64,000 nt of DNA from the NCBI GenBank assembly GCA_039810585.1, contig JBDHXF010000018.1:1-64000 (forward strand), in the 5' to 3' direction. The first letter of the stretch is position 1; every line of letters starts with the position of its first letter. Shown piece by piece: positions 26,979 to 34,955 of this stretch. Under the pieces are notes generated by a model that saw only the letters and a list, made by a program, of their open reading frames with translations, was not told the DNA's origin and did not search any database. Position numbers and translations under genes: made by a program. Origin of the DNA: JBBATK01 sp039810585 (lineage in GTDB: Bacteria > Bacteroidota > Ignavibacteria > Kapaibacteriales > NICIL-2).

Positions 26979-27419
26979 TTAGGTCATCACCGCTGCGGCG
27001 ACCTGCTCGTAGGTCTCCGTAAAACTGTCCTGGTACTTTTCAAATTCATCGGGATTCCACAACTCAATGCGATCCATCACCCCCACGATCGTGACGCGAT
27101 TACTAATCCCCGCAAAATCAAGGTGTTTCTTCGGTATGCTGATACGCTGCTGTGCATCCATCACTACCTCTTCACACCACGACAATATCGTGCGCAGAAA
27201 ATATCGGTCCTTCTCGTCGCTGTGATTGAGCGTGGCAAGCTTTTCTTCATACTTGCGCCAATCCTCTAAAGGAAAAGCCTCAATACACTTGTTGGTTCCA
27301 CGGGTGAGAATGAAGGTCTCGTTGGATTCCGGTGTAATCATACGACGCATCTTCAAAGGAATGTTCACTCTCCCCTTTGCGTCGATTGAATACGATTCCT
27401 GTCCCTTAAAACCCGGCAT
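26979..27419 (-). CDS. mraZ: Transcriptional regulator MraZ
   Basis: This ring-forming DNA-binding protein of the AbrB-like fold controls the mra/dcw operon. From ATG 27419 the 146 residues show two MraZ repeats. The first has YSIDAKGRVNIPLKMRR and the second has VVMDAQQRISIPKKHLDFAGI, where DxxGR and DxQxR are the family marks. An extended frame to 27512 adds a non-family N-terminus. Two GTGGN boxes 10 bp apart lie about 55-70 bp upstream, suggesting autoregulation. Confidence 0.94.
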   Translation of the reverse strand: MPGFKGQESYSIDAKGRVNIPLKMRRMITPESNETFILTRGTNKCIEAFPLEDWRKYEEKLATLNHSDEKDRYFLRTILSWCEEVVMDAQQRISIPKKHLDFAGISNRVTIVGVMDRIELWNPDEFEKYQDSFTETYEQVAAAVMT

Positions 27420-27473
27420 TATTTTGTCGTAGAATTCTAACGCGACAAAAATACAACAGCTCCAACAAAATCT

Positions 27474-27488
27474 CCCACTTTTTACCAC
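27474..27488 (-). promoter_or_regulatory. Candidate MraZ operator repeats
   Basis: On the minus strand the sequence reads GTGGT-AAAAA-GTGGG, two direct copies of AAAGTGGK with a 10-bp period. MraZ proteins are known to bind GTGGG/TGGGN direct repeats of this spacing ahead of their own gene. Only two boxes are clear here, where three are common. Confidence 0.65.
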
Positions 27489-27895
27489 TTTTTGACAAAA
27501 AATCTCTCGCACGAGAAAAACCTGCCAAATTTTTCATTTTTCGGCTACTATTTTGGATGACGTTCCGTGAAACTCGAGCGACTTTAACAGTGTGAGACAT
27601 CCTTCCTTACAGCCGTGTGGTAAAAGCGGTGAAATCCACGGATAAACGCACATTGTTGGGGTAATGCGATGAGGATGATTGTGACGCCGGTCTTTGGGGC
27701 TTTACTGGTGGGTAAAAAGGGGTAGAAAGGAGAAGTCGTGTTGTGCTTTGAGTTTCGGCGGAGAATAGCCTCACGATATTTCAACTCGACACTTTGTCGG
27801 GCATTGCTTAACACCGTCATAGTGTTCGCGCCATAGCGCTTCGTACACTGCGTGAAGCAGAATTATTCTGTCTGCAGATTTCCGCCGTTCTGAGC
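27489..27895. other. Intergenic stretch upstream of mraZ
   Basis: About 400 bp lie between the mraZ operator and the nitroreductase stop. The part next to mraZ is A/T rich. I see no supported gene; the 78-codon minus-strand frame at 27584-27820 lacks a ribosome site and recognisable content. Confidence 0.5.
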
Positions 27896-28501
27896 TTAAT
27901 GCACGTTTAGATCATCCTGAAGATGCTGCGCAAACTCCGTCGTAGACTTGCGTTGACGCGTTTGCAATTCTCGTTGCACAAAGGCTTCGTCCTTCCCGGC
28001 CAGCGAACCGAGGTAGCCCAAGGCAATCACGAGACATGGCTCTTTAGCCTGTGGAATATGCAGAGTGGCATTCAACAGCTCACGTTGATAGCCGCCCATA
28101 ATGCGACCATAGATATCCATTTGCTGCGCCTGCAACATCATCGTAGCCGTTGCCATTCCCAAGTCATGCTCCGCATATCTGTTCGGTGTTCCCTTGGGGG
28201 TATGGGTGTTGACGAACGACACCACCAGTACAGCGGCGTGCGCCGCCCACACTTGATTGGAGGGATTGAGACACTGTACAATAGCATCAAAGGCTTGCGA
28301 TCCTCGATCCGCCCACGCGAAGTGCCATGGTTGCAGATTGGAAGATGATGCAGACCACGAAGCTGCCTCAAAGAGGGTCTCCATCGTCTGCTCGTCTATC
28401 GGCCGATCGGAAAAGGAACGTGGACTAAATCTCTCGGTTATAAAAGACGCTACATGATTTTTGGTCTGGGCCTTCTTCCGCGATCGTATGAGTTCGGTCA
28501 T
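27896..28501 (-). CDS. Nitroreductase-family flavoprotein
   Basis: This FMN-dependent NAD(P)H oxidoreductase of 201 residues is probably dimeric. The N-terminal RFSPRSFSDRPIDEQTMETLFEAASWSASSSNLQPWHF holds the conserved FMN phosphate-binding Arg/Ser and the SSNxQPW motif. AEHDLGMATATMMLQAQQMDIYGRIMGGY is the central dimer helix and VIALGYLGSLAG gives the C-terminal GY(L/P) segment. The natural substrate is unknown, as for most of the family. It lies about 120 bp downstream of the pirin gene and on the same strand, so could be part of a redox-stress transcript. Confidence 0.87.
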   Translation of the reverse strand: MTELIRSRKKAQTKNHVASFITERFSPRSFSDRPIDEQTMETLFEAASWSASSSNLQPWHFAWADRGSQAFDAIVQCLNPSNQVWAAHAAVLVVSFVNTHTPKGTPNRYAEHDLGMATATMMLQAQQMDIYGRIMGGYQRELLNATLHIPQAKEPCLVIALGYLGSLAGKDEAFVQRELQTRQRKSTTEFAQHLQDDLNVH

Positions 28502-28623
28502 AATCTGAGTTGGTGTAATAATCGAGTTCAGTGAAGGAGCACCCGCAGGTAGAGTCGCTCAGAAATGCTCCCGAATGCTCATGGCCACATCGAGCATAGC
28601 AGCTTTTCCTTGGAATCACGTGA

Positions 28624-29346
28624 CTAGGGCTTCATGGGTACATCAAATACTAAAATGTCCGCATCCGATTTGGCTTGGAGTTGGAGTGCCGATACAGGTA
28701 CATAGCCCGCTCCGTCGCGACGATGCAAGTCAACATCTCCAATGCGTATCTCGCCTTCGATGACAAAGAGGTACACGCCGTTACCGGTGTGACGCGTTGC
28801 GTAGTCTATACTGGCACCGGCATCTAATCGTGTTCTCTGGATCCAAGCCTGTTGATGTATCCAGAGCGAGTCGTCTACTCCGTCGGGAGACACAAGAACT
28901 TGCCACGCATTATGCTGCTGAGCCACATCAAAAGTCTTTTGGTCGTAACGCGGGCTGACGTTCTTCTCGCGCGGGTACAGCCATATCTGCGCCAAGTTCA
29001 CGTCAACATCCGGATCGTGATTGTACTCCGAATGCATGATGCCCGTTCCGGCACTCATCACCTGCACGTCACCCGGACGAATCACATGGGTGTTCGACAT
29101 TGAGTCTGCGTGCTCAAGCGAACCACGAAACGGCACCGTGATGATCTCCATATTCTCATGCGGATGCAAACCAAAGCCACCACCGCCGCGAACAATATCA
29201 TCGTTCAACACCCTCATTACTCCAAAGTGCATGGAGTCCGGATTGTAATATCCCGCAAAGCTGAAGGTATGCCAGGTTTGCAACCAACCATGGTCCGCAT
29301 AGCCACGGTCGTTGGAGCGATGAATAACGATAGCAGAGTTTTGCAT
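28624..29346 (-). CDS. Pirin-family protein (YhhW-like)
   Basis: This bicupin of 240 residues is related to pirin and bacterial quercetin 2,3-dioxygenase YhhW. The N-terminal cupin has RGYADHGWLQTWHTFSF, YYNPDSMHFGVMRVLNDD and the metal-binding set FGLHPHENMEIITVPFRGSLEH with VMSAGTGIMHSEYN. The second, shorter cupin near the C-terminus (about 160-235) has lost most metal ligands, as usual. The role is probably redox or metal-dependent; the physiological substrate is unknown. Confidence 0.9.
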   Translation of the reverse strand: MQNSAIVIHRSNDRGYADHGWLQTWHTFSFAGYYNPDSMHFGVMRVLNDDIVRGGGGFGLHPHENMEIITVPFRGSLEHADSMSNTHVIRPGDVQVMSAGTGIMHSEYNHDPDVDVNLAQIWLYPREKNVSPRYDQKTFDVAQQHNAWQVLVSPDGVDDSLWIHQQAWIQRTRLDAGASIDYATRHTGNGVYLFVIEGEIRIGDVDLHRRDGAGYVPVSALQLQAKSDADILVFDVPMKP

Positions 29347-29484
29347 AGAAAGATCCGCGAAAGTGAGTGTCCGTCAGAGCTGTAGAGACGATCGTGTGCC
29401 GTGTTTATGATAGGACGCCGGCTGAGGCGACACCCATGTACACCCTCCCCCCGATTTCACTACTGCGACGACAACGCACGAAGT

Positions 29485-29593
29485 GCGCACGAATAATAAG
29501 CAGCCTGTTCGTGGTACCGTAGATCAGACTAAGGATATCCGTAGCACTACGGATGTACAGGTGAGTAGTCTTGAGTACTTTTTATTCGTGCGC
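29485..29593. repeat. 109-bp unit with perfect 12-bp terminal inverted repeats
   Basis: The left end GCGCACGAATAA (29485-29496) is the exact reverse complement of the right end TTATTCGTGCGC (29582-29593). Each end overlaps its own local hairpin: CGCAC-GAA-GTGCG on the left and GTGCGCA-TTGCA-TGCGCAC on the right. A third perfect hairpin, ATCCGTAG-CA-CTACGGAT (29537-29554), sits between. The ends match the core of the hairpins at 8456 and 22710. It lies in the divergent region between the pirin gene and a type IX secreted protein gene. Confidence 0.7.
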
Positions 29594-29637
29594 ATTGCAT
29601 GCGCACTCTCAACTAACCACCGTTTACAGGAAGCTCC

Positions 29638-30444
29638 ATGAGCAAAATTCTCTTCTCGCTGATTGTCGTTGTTTGTGCGATGAGTCCGATGGCCGTGTGG
29701 AGTCAGGCGGGAGCATCGCCTTGCGACAGTCTGCATCCCCACATCCTGAGCAGTGCATGTGGTTCGGTGTGCGCCGGAACAAGCGTCATTCTCGATGCCG
29801 GAAGCGGATACGCCGACTATCGTTGGTCCAACGGAATGTTCGGACAACGCCTGATCTTGAGCGGCGTAGAAGCCAGTGGAAGGTATTGGTGCGACCTGAG
29901 CACTGCTACGGGTTGTCACGCACGGACAGAGACAACGGTGGTGAACATTTCTGCAGCACCGGCAAAACCCTATATCGTTCAGAAGGATAGTGTCCTCCTG
30001 GCAACTTCAGCTCCACACATTAGCTGGTATCGCAATCATGTGCAAATGGATGTGCAAGATCAAGAGTCGATTGTCATTCACGATAGCGCCGAATACAGTA
30101 TCGTCGTCAGCGACGAGCATGGTTGTAGCAACAGTTCCGAACCCTTGAAGGCGCAGGCTTACTCTGTCGATCACCCTACTCGCGGAAATGATGCGCGTTT
30201 GAAAGTGTATCCGAATCCCACTGCCGGTAAGTTGAGTGTGCAACTGCTGTCTGACTACAGCGGAGATATTCAGTTTGCAGTGTATGACTTGAGCGGAAAA
30301 GAACTCTATCACGAACTCTGGCAACATCCCGGCGTCCTGGATGTGTACGTGGTCGACCTCAGCAGATTTGCCGATGGGAGCTACATCTTGGAAGCGAGAG
30401 ACGGCGTAGATGTGGTGACGACGCAGGTCGTCGTACAGCACTAG
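29638..30444 (+). CDS. Type IX secreted protein with Ig-like region
   Basis: A surface or secreted protein of 268 residues. A signal peptide (to about AVWSQA, 24) is followed by a Cys-containing Ig-like region with GYADYRWSNG, repeated in similar form later as HISWYRN and GHGCS-type motifs. The C-terminal sorting domain starts near KVYPNPTAGKLSVQL and has AVYDLSGKELY and GSYILEARDG; it ends in TTQVVVQH. This matches Por secretion-tail domains that route proteins through the type IX system and are cleaved at the surface. AGGAAG lies before ATG 29638. No binding partner is suggested. Confidence 0.83.
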   Translation: MSKILFSLIVVVCAMSPMAVWSQAGASPCDSLHPHILSSACGSVCAGTSVILDAGSGYADYRWSNGMFGQRLILSGVEASGRYWCDLSTATGCHARTETTVVNISAAPAKPYIVQKDSVLLATSAPHISWYRNHVQMDVQDQESIVIHDSAEYSIVVSDEHGCSNSSEPLKAQAYSVDHPTRGNDARLKVYPNPTAGKLSVQLLSDYSGDIQFAVYDLSGKELYHELWQHPGVLDVYVVDLSRFADGSYILEARDGVDVVTTQVVVQH

Positions 30445-30475
30445 GCTGGCACGTAGCTATGAGTTCACCTGTGAA

Positions 30476-32734
30476 CTAGAGCGTGCACTCGAGCTGCAAT
30501 GAGACGGAGCGAATGGGTGCCAAGTTGCCCGGAATTTCAACGTAGTAATAATCGAAGATATTCTTACAGCTCACTGTCCACTTGCATGGCACGGAGGCAA
30601 TGTGTGTATTCAGCAGCACGCGGAGATCGACGACGTGAATCGGCACGCGAATGTCACCGTCGGCAACGAGCCCAAGATTCACCAACCGATCGTCCACTTG
30701 CTCCTGGCGAGAGAGGTACCGATAATCACACTGCAGTTCAACATTGCCTATGTCGTAGATCAAGCGATTTGTCCACTGCACATTATGGCGAAAAGCCAAG
30801 GTAGTACCAGTACTGAGATCCGTAGGCTGCATGAGGTTAAGTGAGCTTTCAAGACCGAGCACTTTGCAGATAATCCACGTCTTGGCATCGCACTCCATTC
30901 CCTGAATGCGCGCTCTGGTGACGTTATTGAACTGAATCTGTGCCGAGGTTGAACTCACGTCAAATTGTGGCTCGATGAGATCGTAGAGCTCACTTTGATA
31001 GACGGAGAGATCCAGGTTGAAGACGGTGCCGGAAATGGACAGCGTTTGTTCGGCACCGAGCTCGAATGACCATCCATGCTCGGGTTTCAAATCCGGGTTG
31101 TGACCAACCCGAAATCCTGCGAACTGAATATCAGCATAGCGTTCCTCGATGCTGGGGGCGCGAAATGAACGACCCACGCTGAGACGGATATTTGTTTCAG
31201 TAGGAGCTTTGTAATGAATGCCGAGCTTGGGACTAAACTCCACACTGCTGTTCTCACCGCGGGTTTTCTCTGCGTCAAGGCGTGCACCGGCAGTGACAAT
31301 AATATCGTTGATATTCGAAAACTCTACCTGTCCGTATCCCGCCCCGATGGCTTGAACGTTATTTCCGTTACTCTGTCCGCTGCTCACACTGTTTGCACTA
31401 AGGGTCATTCCCAACGTCAGCGCGACCTTCGGATTGAGAAACGTCGTGTACTGACCTTCCGAGTTGTACGCCGTGGCTGTTGACGCCAGATAGTCAGTGC
31501 TGTCCGGTGATGCCGTGTTGTTGTATGCCGTTCGAAAAACGCTTGCTCTCAGAATCGCAAAGGAGTTGTCGCTCAATTGATTTTTCAACTCTGCACCGGC
31601 GCTGAACTTTCCGGAGTACACACGCAGCGATCGATCGGTGTTCTCAGGTGGCAGCGTTGCCTGCACTACACTACGCCAGTTAATCCAGTCAGCACGGTCT
31701 TCGTAGGCGTACTGACAAAAGATCAAGAGCTGAGAAAAGGGACTGAGAACTTGCGTGCACTTGCCGTAGAGATTGAATCGCTTGCTATCGCTAAACTGCG
31801 TGTAGCCATTGTCGCTCCGCATACCCCCGGCCAACACTATTCCTGTCGAGCCGAAGAGTCGTCCGTAACTGGCATCTACCCCCTGACCATGCAACAGCTT
31901 ATCAGTCCACTTCCATTCCGCATAACGTGGCTGTGTGTAGGCAGATCCAAAAGCGCGCAAACGAATTTCTGGGTCGGCTGATGGTTCTTTGGTCAGGACG
32001 TTCACCACGCCGCCCACGGCACTTGTGCCGTAGAGTGCACTTCCCGGTCCTTTCACGACTTCTATGCGATCGACACTGAACATTGGCAATGCGTCGAAGG
32101 ACATATCAGCGTTGTCGGCGCTCAACATTGGAAAATTGTCCAACATCAGCAGTGTCCGCGATCCCAGACCATAAGCAAAGCCGGAGGTTCCGCGGATGTT
32201 GACTTGTCCCTGTGCCACATTCACGCCCGGCACGTAGCGCAGAACTTCATCAAGTTTAGTTGCTCCACGGTCGCTAATGGTCGCGGCATCCACCACAGCA
32301 ATACTGAGAGGGACGTCTTGCACGGCTTGCACGCGTTTGTTGGCAGACACCACCACTTCTGAGGTACGAATCACTTGTTCACGCAGTTCAATGCGCAGCC
32401 ACACGGAATCGTCAGCCTTGAGCTGAACCGTTAGAGTGCGTGTTTCGTAGCCGATAAGACTCACAAGTATTTGGTACTGACCCGCCGGAACTTGTCGAAA
32501 TCGAAACTCTCCGTTGTTGTTTGTGATCTTACCTAAGGTGGTTTTCGAAAGTCGAACCGTCACACCCGGTATTCCCTTTGTCGTTGCTGAATCCACCACC
32601 TGACCGCCGATGCTCCCAACTCCCGCAGCAGGTGCGGAGAACGAGATGCACAGCAGAAGGATGAAGAAAACTCCTATCGAGCGTAGGCGGCAAGCCTTGA
32701 AGCTCGCCATGACTGTGAGCGAAGGTGTTCTCAT
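30476..32734 (-). CDS. TonB-dependent outer-membrane receptor with CarboxypepD_reg-like N-domain
   Basis: This protein of 752 residues is an outer-membrane transporter energised by TonB. After a signal segment (about 15-37) there is a carboxypeptidase-regulatory-like domain (GSIGGQVVDSATTKGIPGVTVRL to about 125). The plug follows, with LRYVPGVNVAQGQVNIRGTSGF and VDRIEVVKGPGSALYGTSAVGGVVNVLTK, then a 22-strand barrel including RLSVGRSFRAPSIEERYADI and NPDLKPEHGWSFELGAEQ. Ligand is unknown; the layout resembles cobalamin or siderophore receptors. Its ATG overlaps the stop of the lipoprotein gene (TAATG), so the two are translationally coupled. Confidence 0.9.
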   Translation of the reverse strand: MRTPSLTVMASFKACRLRSIGVFFILLLCISFSAPAAGVGSIGGQVVDSATTKGIPGVTVRLSKTTLGKITNNNGEFRFRQVPAGQYQILVSLIGYETRTLTVQLKADDSVWLRIELREQVIRTSEVVVSANKRVQAVQDVPLSIAVVDAATISDRGATKLDEVLRYVPGVNVAQGQVNIRGTSGFAYGLGSRTLLMLDNFPMLSADNADMSFDALPMFSVDRIEVVKGPGSALYGTSAVGGVVNVLTKEPSADPEIRLRAFGSAYTQPRYAEWKWTDKLLHGQGVDASYGRLFGSTGIVLAGGMRSDNGYTQFSDSKRFNLYGKCTQVLSPFSQLLIFCQYAYEDRADWINWRSVVQATLPPENTDRSLRVYSGKFSAGAELKNQLSDNSFAILRASVFRTAYNNTASPDSTDYLASTATAYNSEGQYTTFLNPKVALTLGMTLSANSVSSGQSNGNNVQAIGAGYGQVEFSNINDIIVTAGARLDAEKTRGENSSVEFSPKLGIHYKAPTETNIRLSVGRSFRAPSIEERYADIQFAGFRVGHNPDLKPEHGWSFELGAEQTLSISGTVFNLDLSVYQSELYDLIEPQFDVSSTSAQIQFNNVTRARIQGMECDAKTWIICKVLGLESSLNLMQPTDLSTGTTLAFRHNVQWTNRLIYDIGNVELQCDYRYLSRQEQVDDRLVNLGLVADGDIRVPIHVVDLRVLLNTHIASVPCKWTVSCKNIFDYYYVEIPGNLAPIRSVSLQLECTL

Positions 32735-33264
32735 TACTTGTAGGGCTCCGGAGGCAGGTGCAGGAAATCGACGGGGATATTCACATTGAGTTGAGACTCG
32801 CCTCGTTGTACTGTGATGGCGGCAGGAGTGAAGATACTGTCAGCAGAGAACAGTCCCACCGGTCGCCAATCATGCGTGAAGTCCGGACCGTACTGTTGCG
32901 CAACAACGATGTATGCATAATGTGCCGCGCCATTGGCAAATTGATTGTCCGGAATCACGATACTGTAGTCAATACTCGCTTGATAATGAAAGGAGCTGTC
33001 GATGAGGGTGGAAGGCGTATAAATTGCCGTTCCGCTGAGGAGTTCGACGATCAGGTTCGAGTCTTTGGGCACATCGTGAAAGGCAACGACGCGTAGATCG
33101 ATAAGACTATCTTTCGGCGGAAAATGCTCGGCACCGGCTCCTTGAATAAAGGTGATGCGACCGGCAATGGTATTCTTTACCGCATAATCCTGTGGATTAA
33201 TACCGCCGGAACAGCCCGAAAAGCCATACAGGATGGCAAGTAAACTGGCAGCAAACAGTGTCAT
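32734..33264 (-). CDS. Uncharacterised lipoprotein encoded with a TonB receptor
   Basis: The family was not recognised. From ATG 33264 the 176-residue product starts MTLFAASLLAILYGFSGC, a lipobox with Cys18, followed by a beta-rich body without catalytic motifs. The frame is also open to ATG 33384, which overlaps the mazG stop (TGATG), and that start could be used for coupling; it would put 40 residues before the signal peptide, so I prefer 33264. Stop and receptor start overlap as TAATG. By context it may be a surface-exposed ligand-binding partner of the receptor; that is inference. Confidence 0.72.
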   Translation of the reverse strand: MTLFAASLLAILYGFSGCSGGINPQDYAVKNTIAGRITFIQGAGAEHFPPKDSLIDLRVVAFHDVPKDSNLIVELLSGTAIYTPSTLIDSSFHYQASIDYSIVIPDNQFANGAAHYAYIVVAQQYGPDFTHDWRPVGLFSADSIFTPAAITVQRGESQLNVNIPVDFLHLPPEPYK

Positions 33265-33383
33265 CCTGATCGCCGTCAGCTGAGTCACTGCCGCTTGAAT
33301 TCTCGTTACGTACTCCACTGGACCGTTGAACTGAGAACAACGAGTAACGAGTTGGGCGGCCGTCCTTGGCTGAATTGCGTGCA

Positions 33384-33728
33384 TCAGTACGCCTCTCCAC
33401 GATGTGCAAGCTCAGCGCGTTTCTCTTCAATTCGCTGAAGTTTCGAGCGGACGGAGTCGCCGAGTGCTACGCCACCGGCGTTGCAATAATTCATGAGGGC
33501 AATGAAAACATCAGCCGCTTCATCAGCAACCCGCTCCTGGGAGATGTTCTTCCCCTTCCACTTTTTCTTCTCCAGGTTTGCCAGCTCGCCGGCTTCGCCG
33601 CAGAGTTCGAGACAGAAAAATTCTGAGGAACGACGTGGAAAGGAAGACTCTTGATAGGCATGGAAGAGTCCTTGCAGCTCGTTCAGAAAACGCTGCGCGT
33701 CGCGATGTAAGGGTGTAAGGTCATGCAT
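33384..33728 (-). CDS. MazG-like nucleotide pyrophosphohydrolase
   Basis: This small all-alpha protein of about 114 residues has the MazG/dUTPase-like metal-binding pattern: ELCGEAGELANLEKKKWKG (ExxE) and then ERVADEAADVFIALMNY (ExxD), both on paired helices. It would hydrolyse a nucleoside triphosphate to the monophosphate and pyrophosphate; the substrate is not predictable. ATG 33728 is used; a GTG at 33752 is possible. It is the first gene of an overlapping trio with a lipoprotein and a TonB receptor, an unexpected partner for a house-cleaning enzyme. Confidence 0.82.
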   Translation of the reverse strand: MHDLTPLHRDAQRFLNELQGLFHAYQESSFPRRSSEFFCLELCGEAGELANLEKKKWKGKNISQERVADEAADVFIALMNYCNAGGVALGDSVRSKLQRIEEKRAELAHRGEAY

Positions 33729-33841
33729 GGAAACGCCACGGAAATTACCCACACCGAGAAAGCAATGATCGCTTCCGATGGTGTTGGTGTGAAGAGTACA
33801 GAGTGCCGTGGTCGAATATACAAAGGGAGCGCAAAGAGCAG

Positions 33842-34546
33842 CTATTCGTCTTCGGGAAATTCGGTTGGTGTGTGAGTGGTGGGCTCCTTGATGCGGTAGC
33901 CTACTCCGCGGATGGACTGAATGTAGTGACGGCCGTCCGTTTCAATCTTGGAACGCAGACGTTTGATGTACACATCGATGATATTCGATTCCGGATCGAA
34001 GCTGACCTTCCACACATGTTGCATGATCATGCTGCGACTCAGAATGCGGTTCTTGTTGCGCATCAGGTAATCGAGCAGGGCGTATTCCTTCGTTGTGAGT
34101 TCGATTTCCTTGTCGCCCCGGTAGGCAACGTGTAGCACTGTGTCGAGAGTCAAGTCTCCAATTTCCAGTTTGGTGGACTTCACATTAGACGAGCGCCGCA
34201 TAATGGAGCGCAAACGTGCGGAGAGTTCTTCAAAGTGAAAGGGTTTGGGGAGATAGTCATCTGCGCCTAAATCCAAGCCCATCACCCGATCTTCCATCGA
34301 GCCGCGAGCGGTAAGCATTAACACGGGCATCGTTTTCCCTGCCTGTCGTAATTCCGAGAGTACTTGCAAGCCATTCTTCCGAGGAAGCATGACATCCAGA
34401 ACGATAGCGTCGAACACATTATTGAGGGCCATCGTCAATCCGGTCTCGCCATCATTGGCGATCTCAACCACGTAACGCTCCTCCTCAAGTCCGCGCTTGA
34501 CAAAATTTGCAACCTTGCGTTCGTCCTCGATGACAAGTATTCTCAT
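33842..34546 (-). CDS. OmpR/PhoB-family response regulator
   Basis: This two-component transcription regulator of 234 residues has a receiver domain (1-120) with acidic pocket ED7-8, phosphoacceptor Asp51 in IVLDVMLP, Thr79 in MLTARG and Lys101 in LPKPF. The winged-helix domain (about 128-225) contains LTTKEYALLDYLMRNKNRILSRSMI, NIIDVYIKRLRSKIE and IQSIRGVGYRI. No sensor kinase gene is adjacent on either side, so it is an orphan. The acidic tail PTEFPEDE is variable. Confidence 0.93.
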   Translation of the reverse strand: MRILVIEDERKVANFVKRGLEEERYVVEIANDGETGLTMALNNVFDAIVLDVMLPRKNGLQVLSELRQAGKTMPVLMLTARGSMEDRVMGLDLGADDYLPKPFHFEELSARLRSIMRRSSNVKSTKLEIGDLTLDTVLHVAYRGDKEIELTTKEYALLDYLMRNKNRILSRSMIMQHVWKVSFDPESNIIDVYIKRLRSKIETDGRHYIQSIRGVGYRIKEPTTHTPTEFPEDE

Positions 34547-34955
34547 ACGTAGATCCTTCTGCTAGTGGAAGCGCACTGCTACGCATCTTGAAATGCTTAG
34601 CAAACCCCGTTAATCGTTGCGCCGTAATACCGAATGTGAAGAGGATTGGAACCTTCTTCTTCGCCCGTTCATCCATTGATTCAACCCAAAAACCAATCTC
34701 CGGCTGTTAGTTGCTGCATTTGGGCTTAGGTTCAAACTACACTATCGAAAGCGTCACGACAACGAAATAAAAATTCATAAAATTTTTAATAATTGTTCAG
34801 CTTTTATGCGGCTTTGGCGTCAGCTCGTCCTGAAGGGCTCTGTATTCCTCGTGGCCATCCGTCGGTGCGGATACGCAGACACTGTTTTTTATCAATGTCA
34901 CTCTCGACTTGTCTTGACATGACGACCTGCGAAGACTGTGTTTTCCTGATTCCAA
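34547..34955. other. Intergenic stretch between response regulator and GH57 genes
   Basis: About 400 bp. A strongly A/T-rich block (34766-34795, AAATAAAAATTCATAAAATTTT) lies in the middle and may hold promoter elements. I see no supported gene. Confidence 0.5.

Noticed and set aside
27708..27723. Plus-strand GTGGG/GGGG repeats near 27710 as a second MraZ operator
   Set aside because: Spacing and orientation do not match the mraZ promoter boxes and no promoter is evident.
27584..27820. 78-codon minus-strand frame upstream of mraZ
   Set aside because: No ribosome site, no recognisable motif, biased composition.
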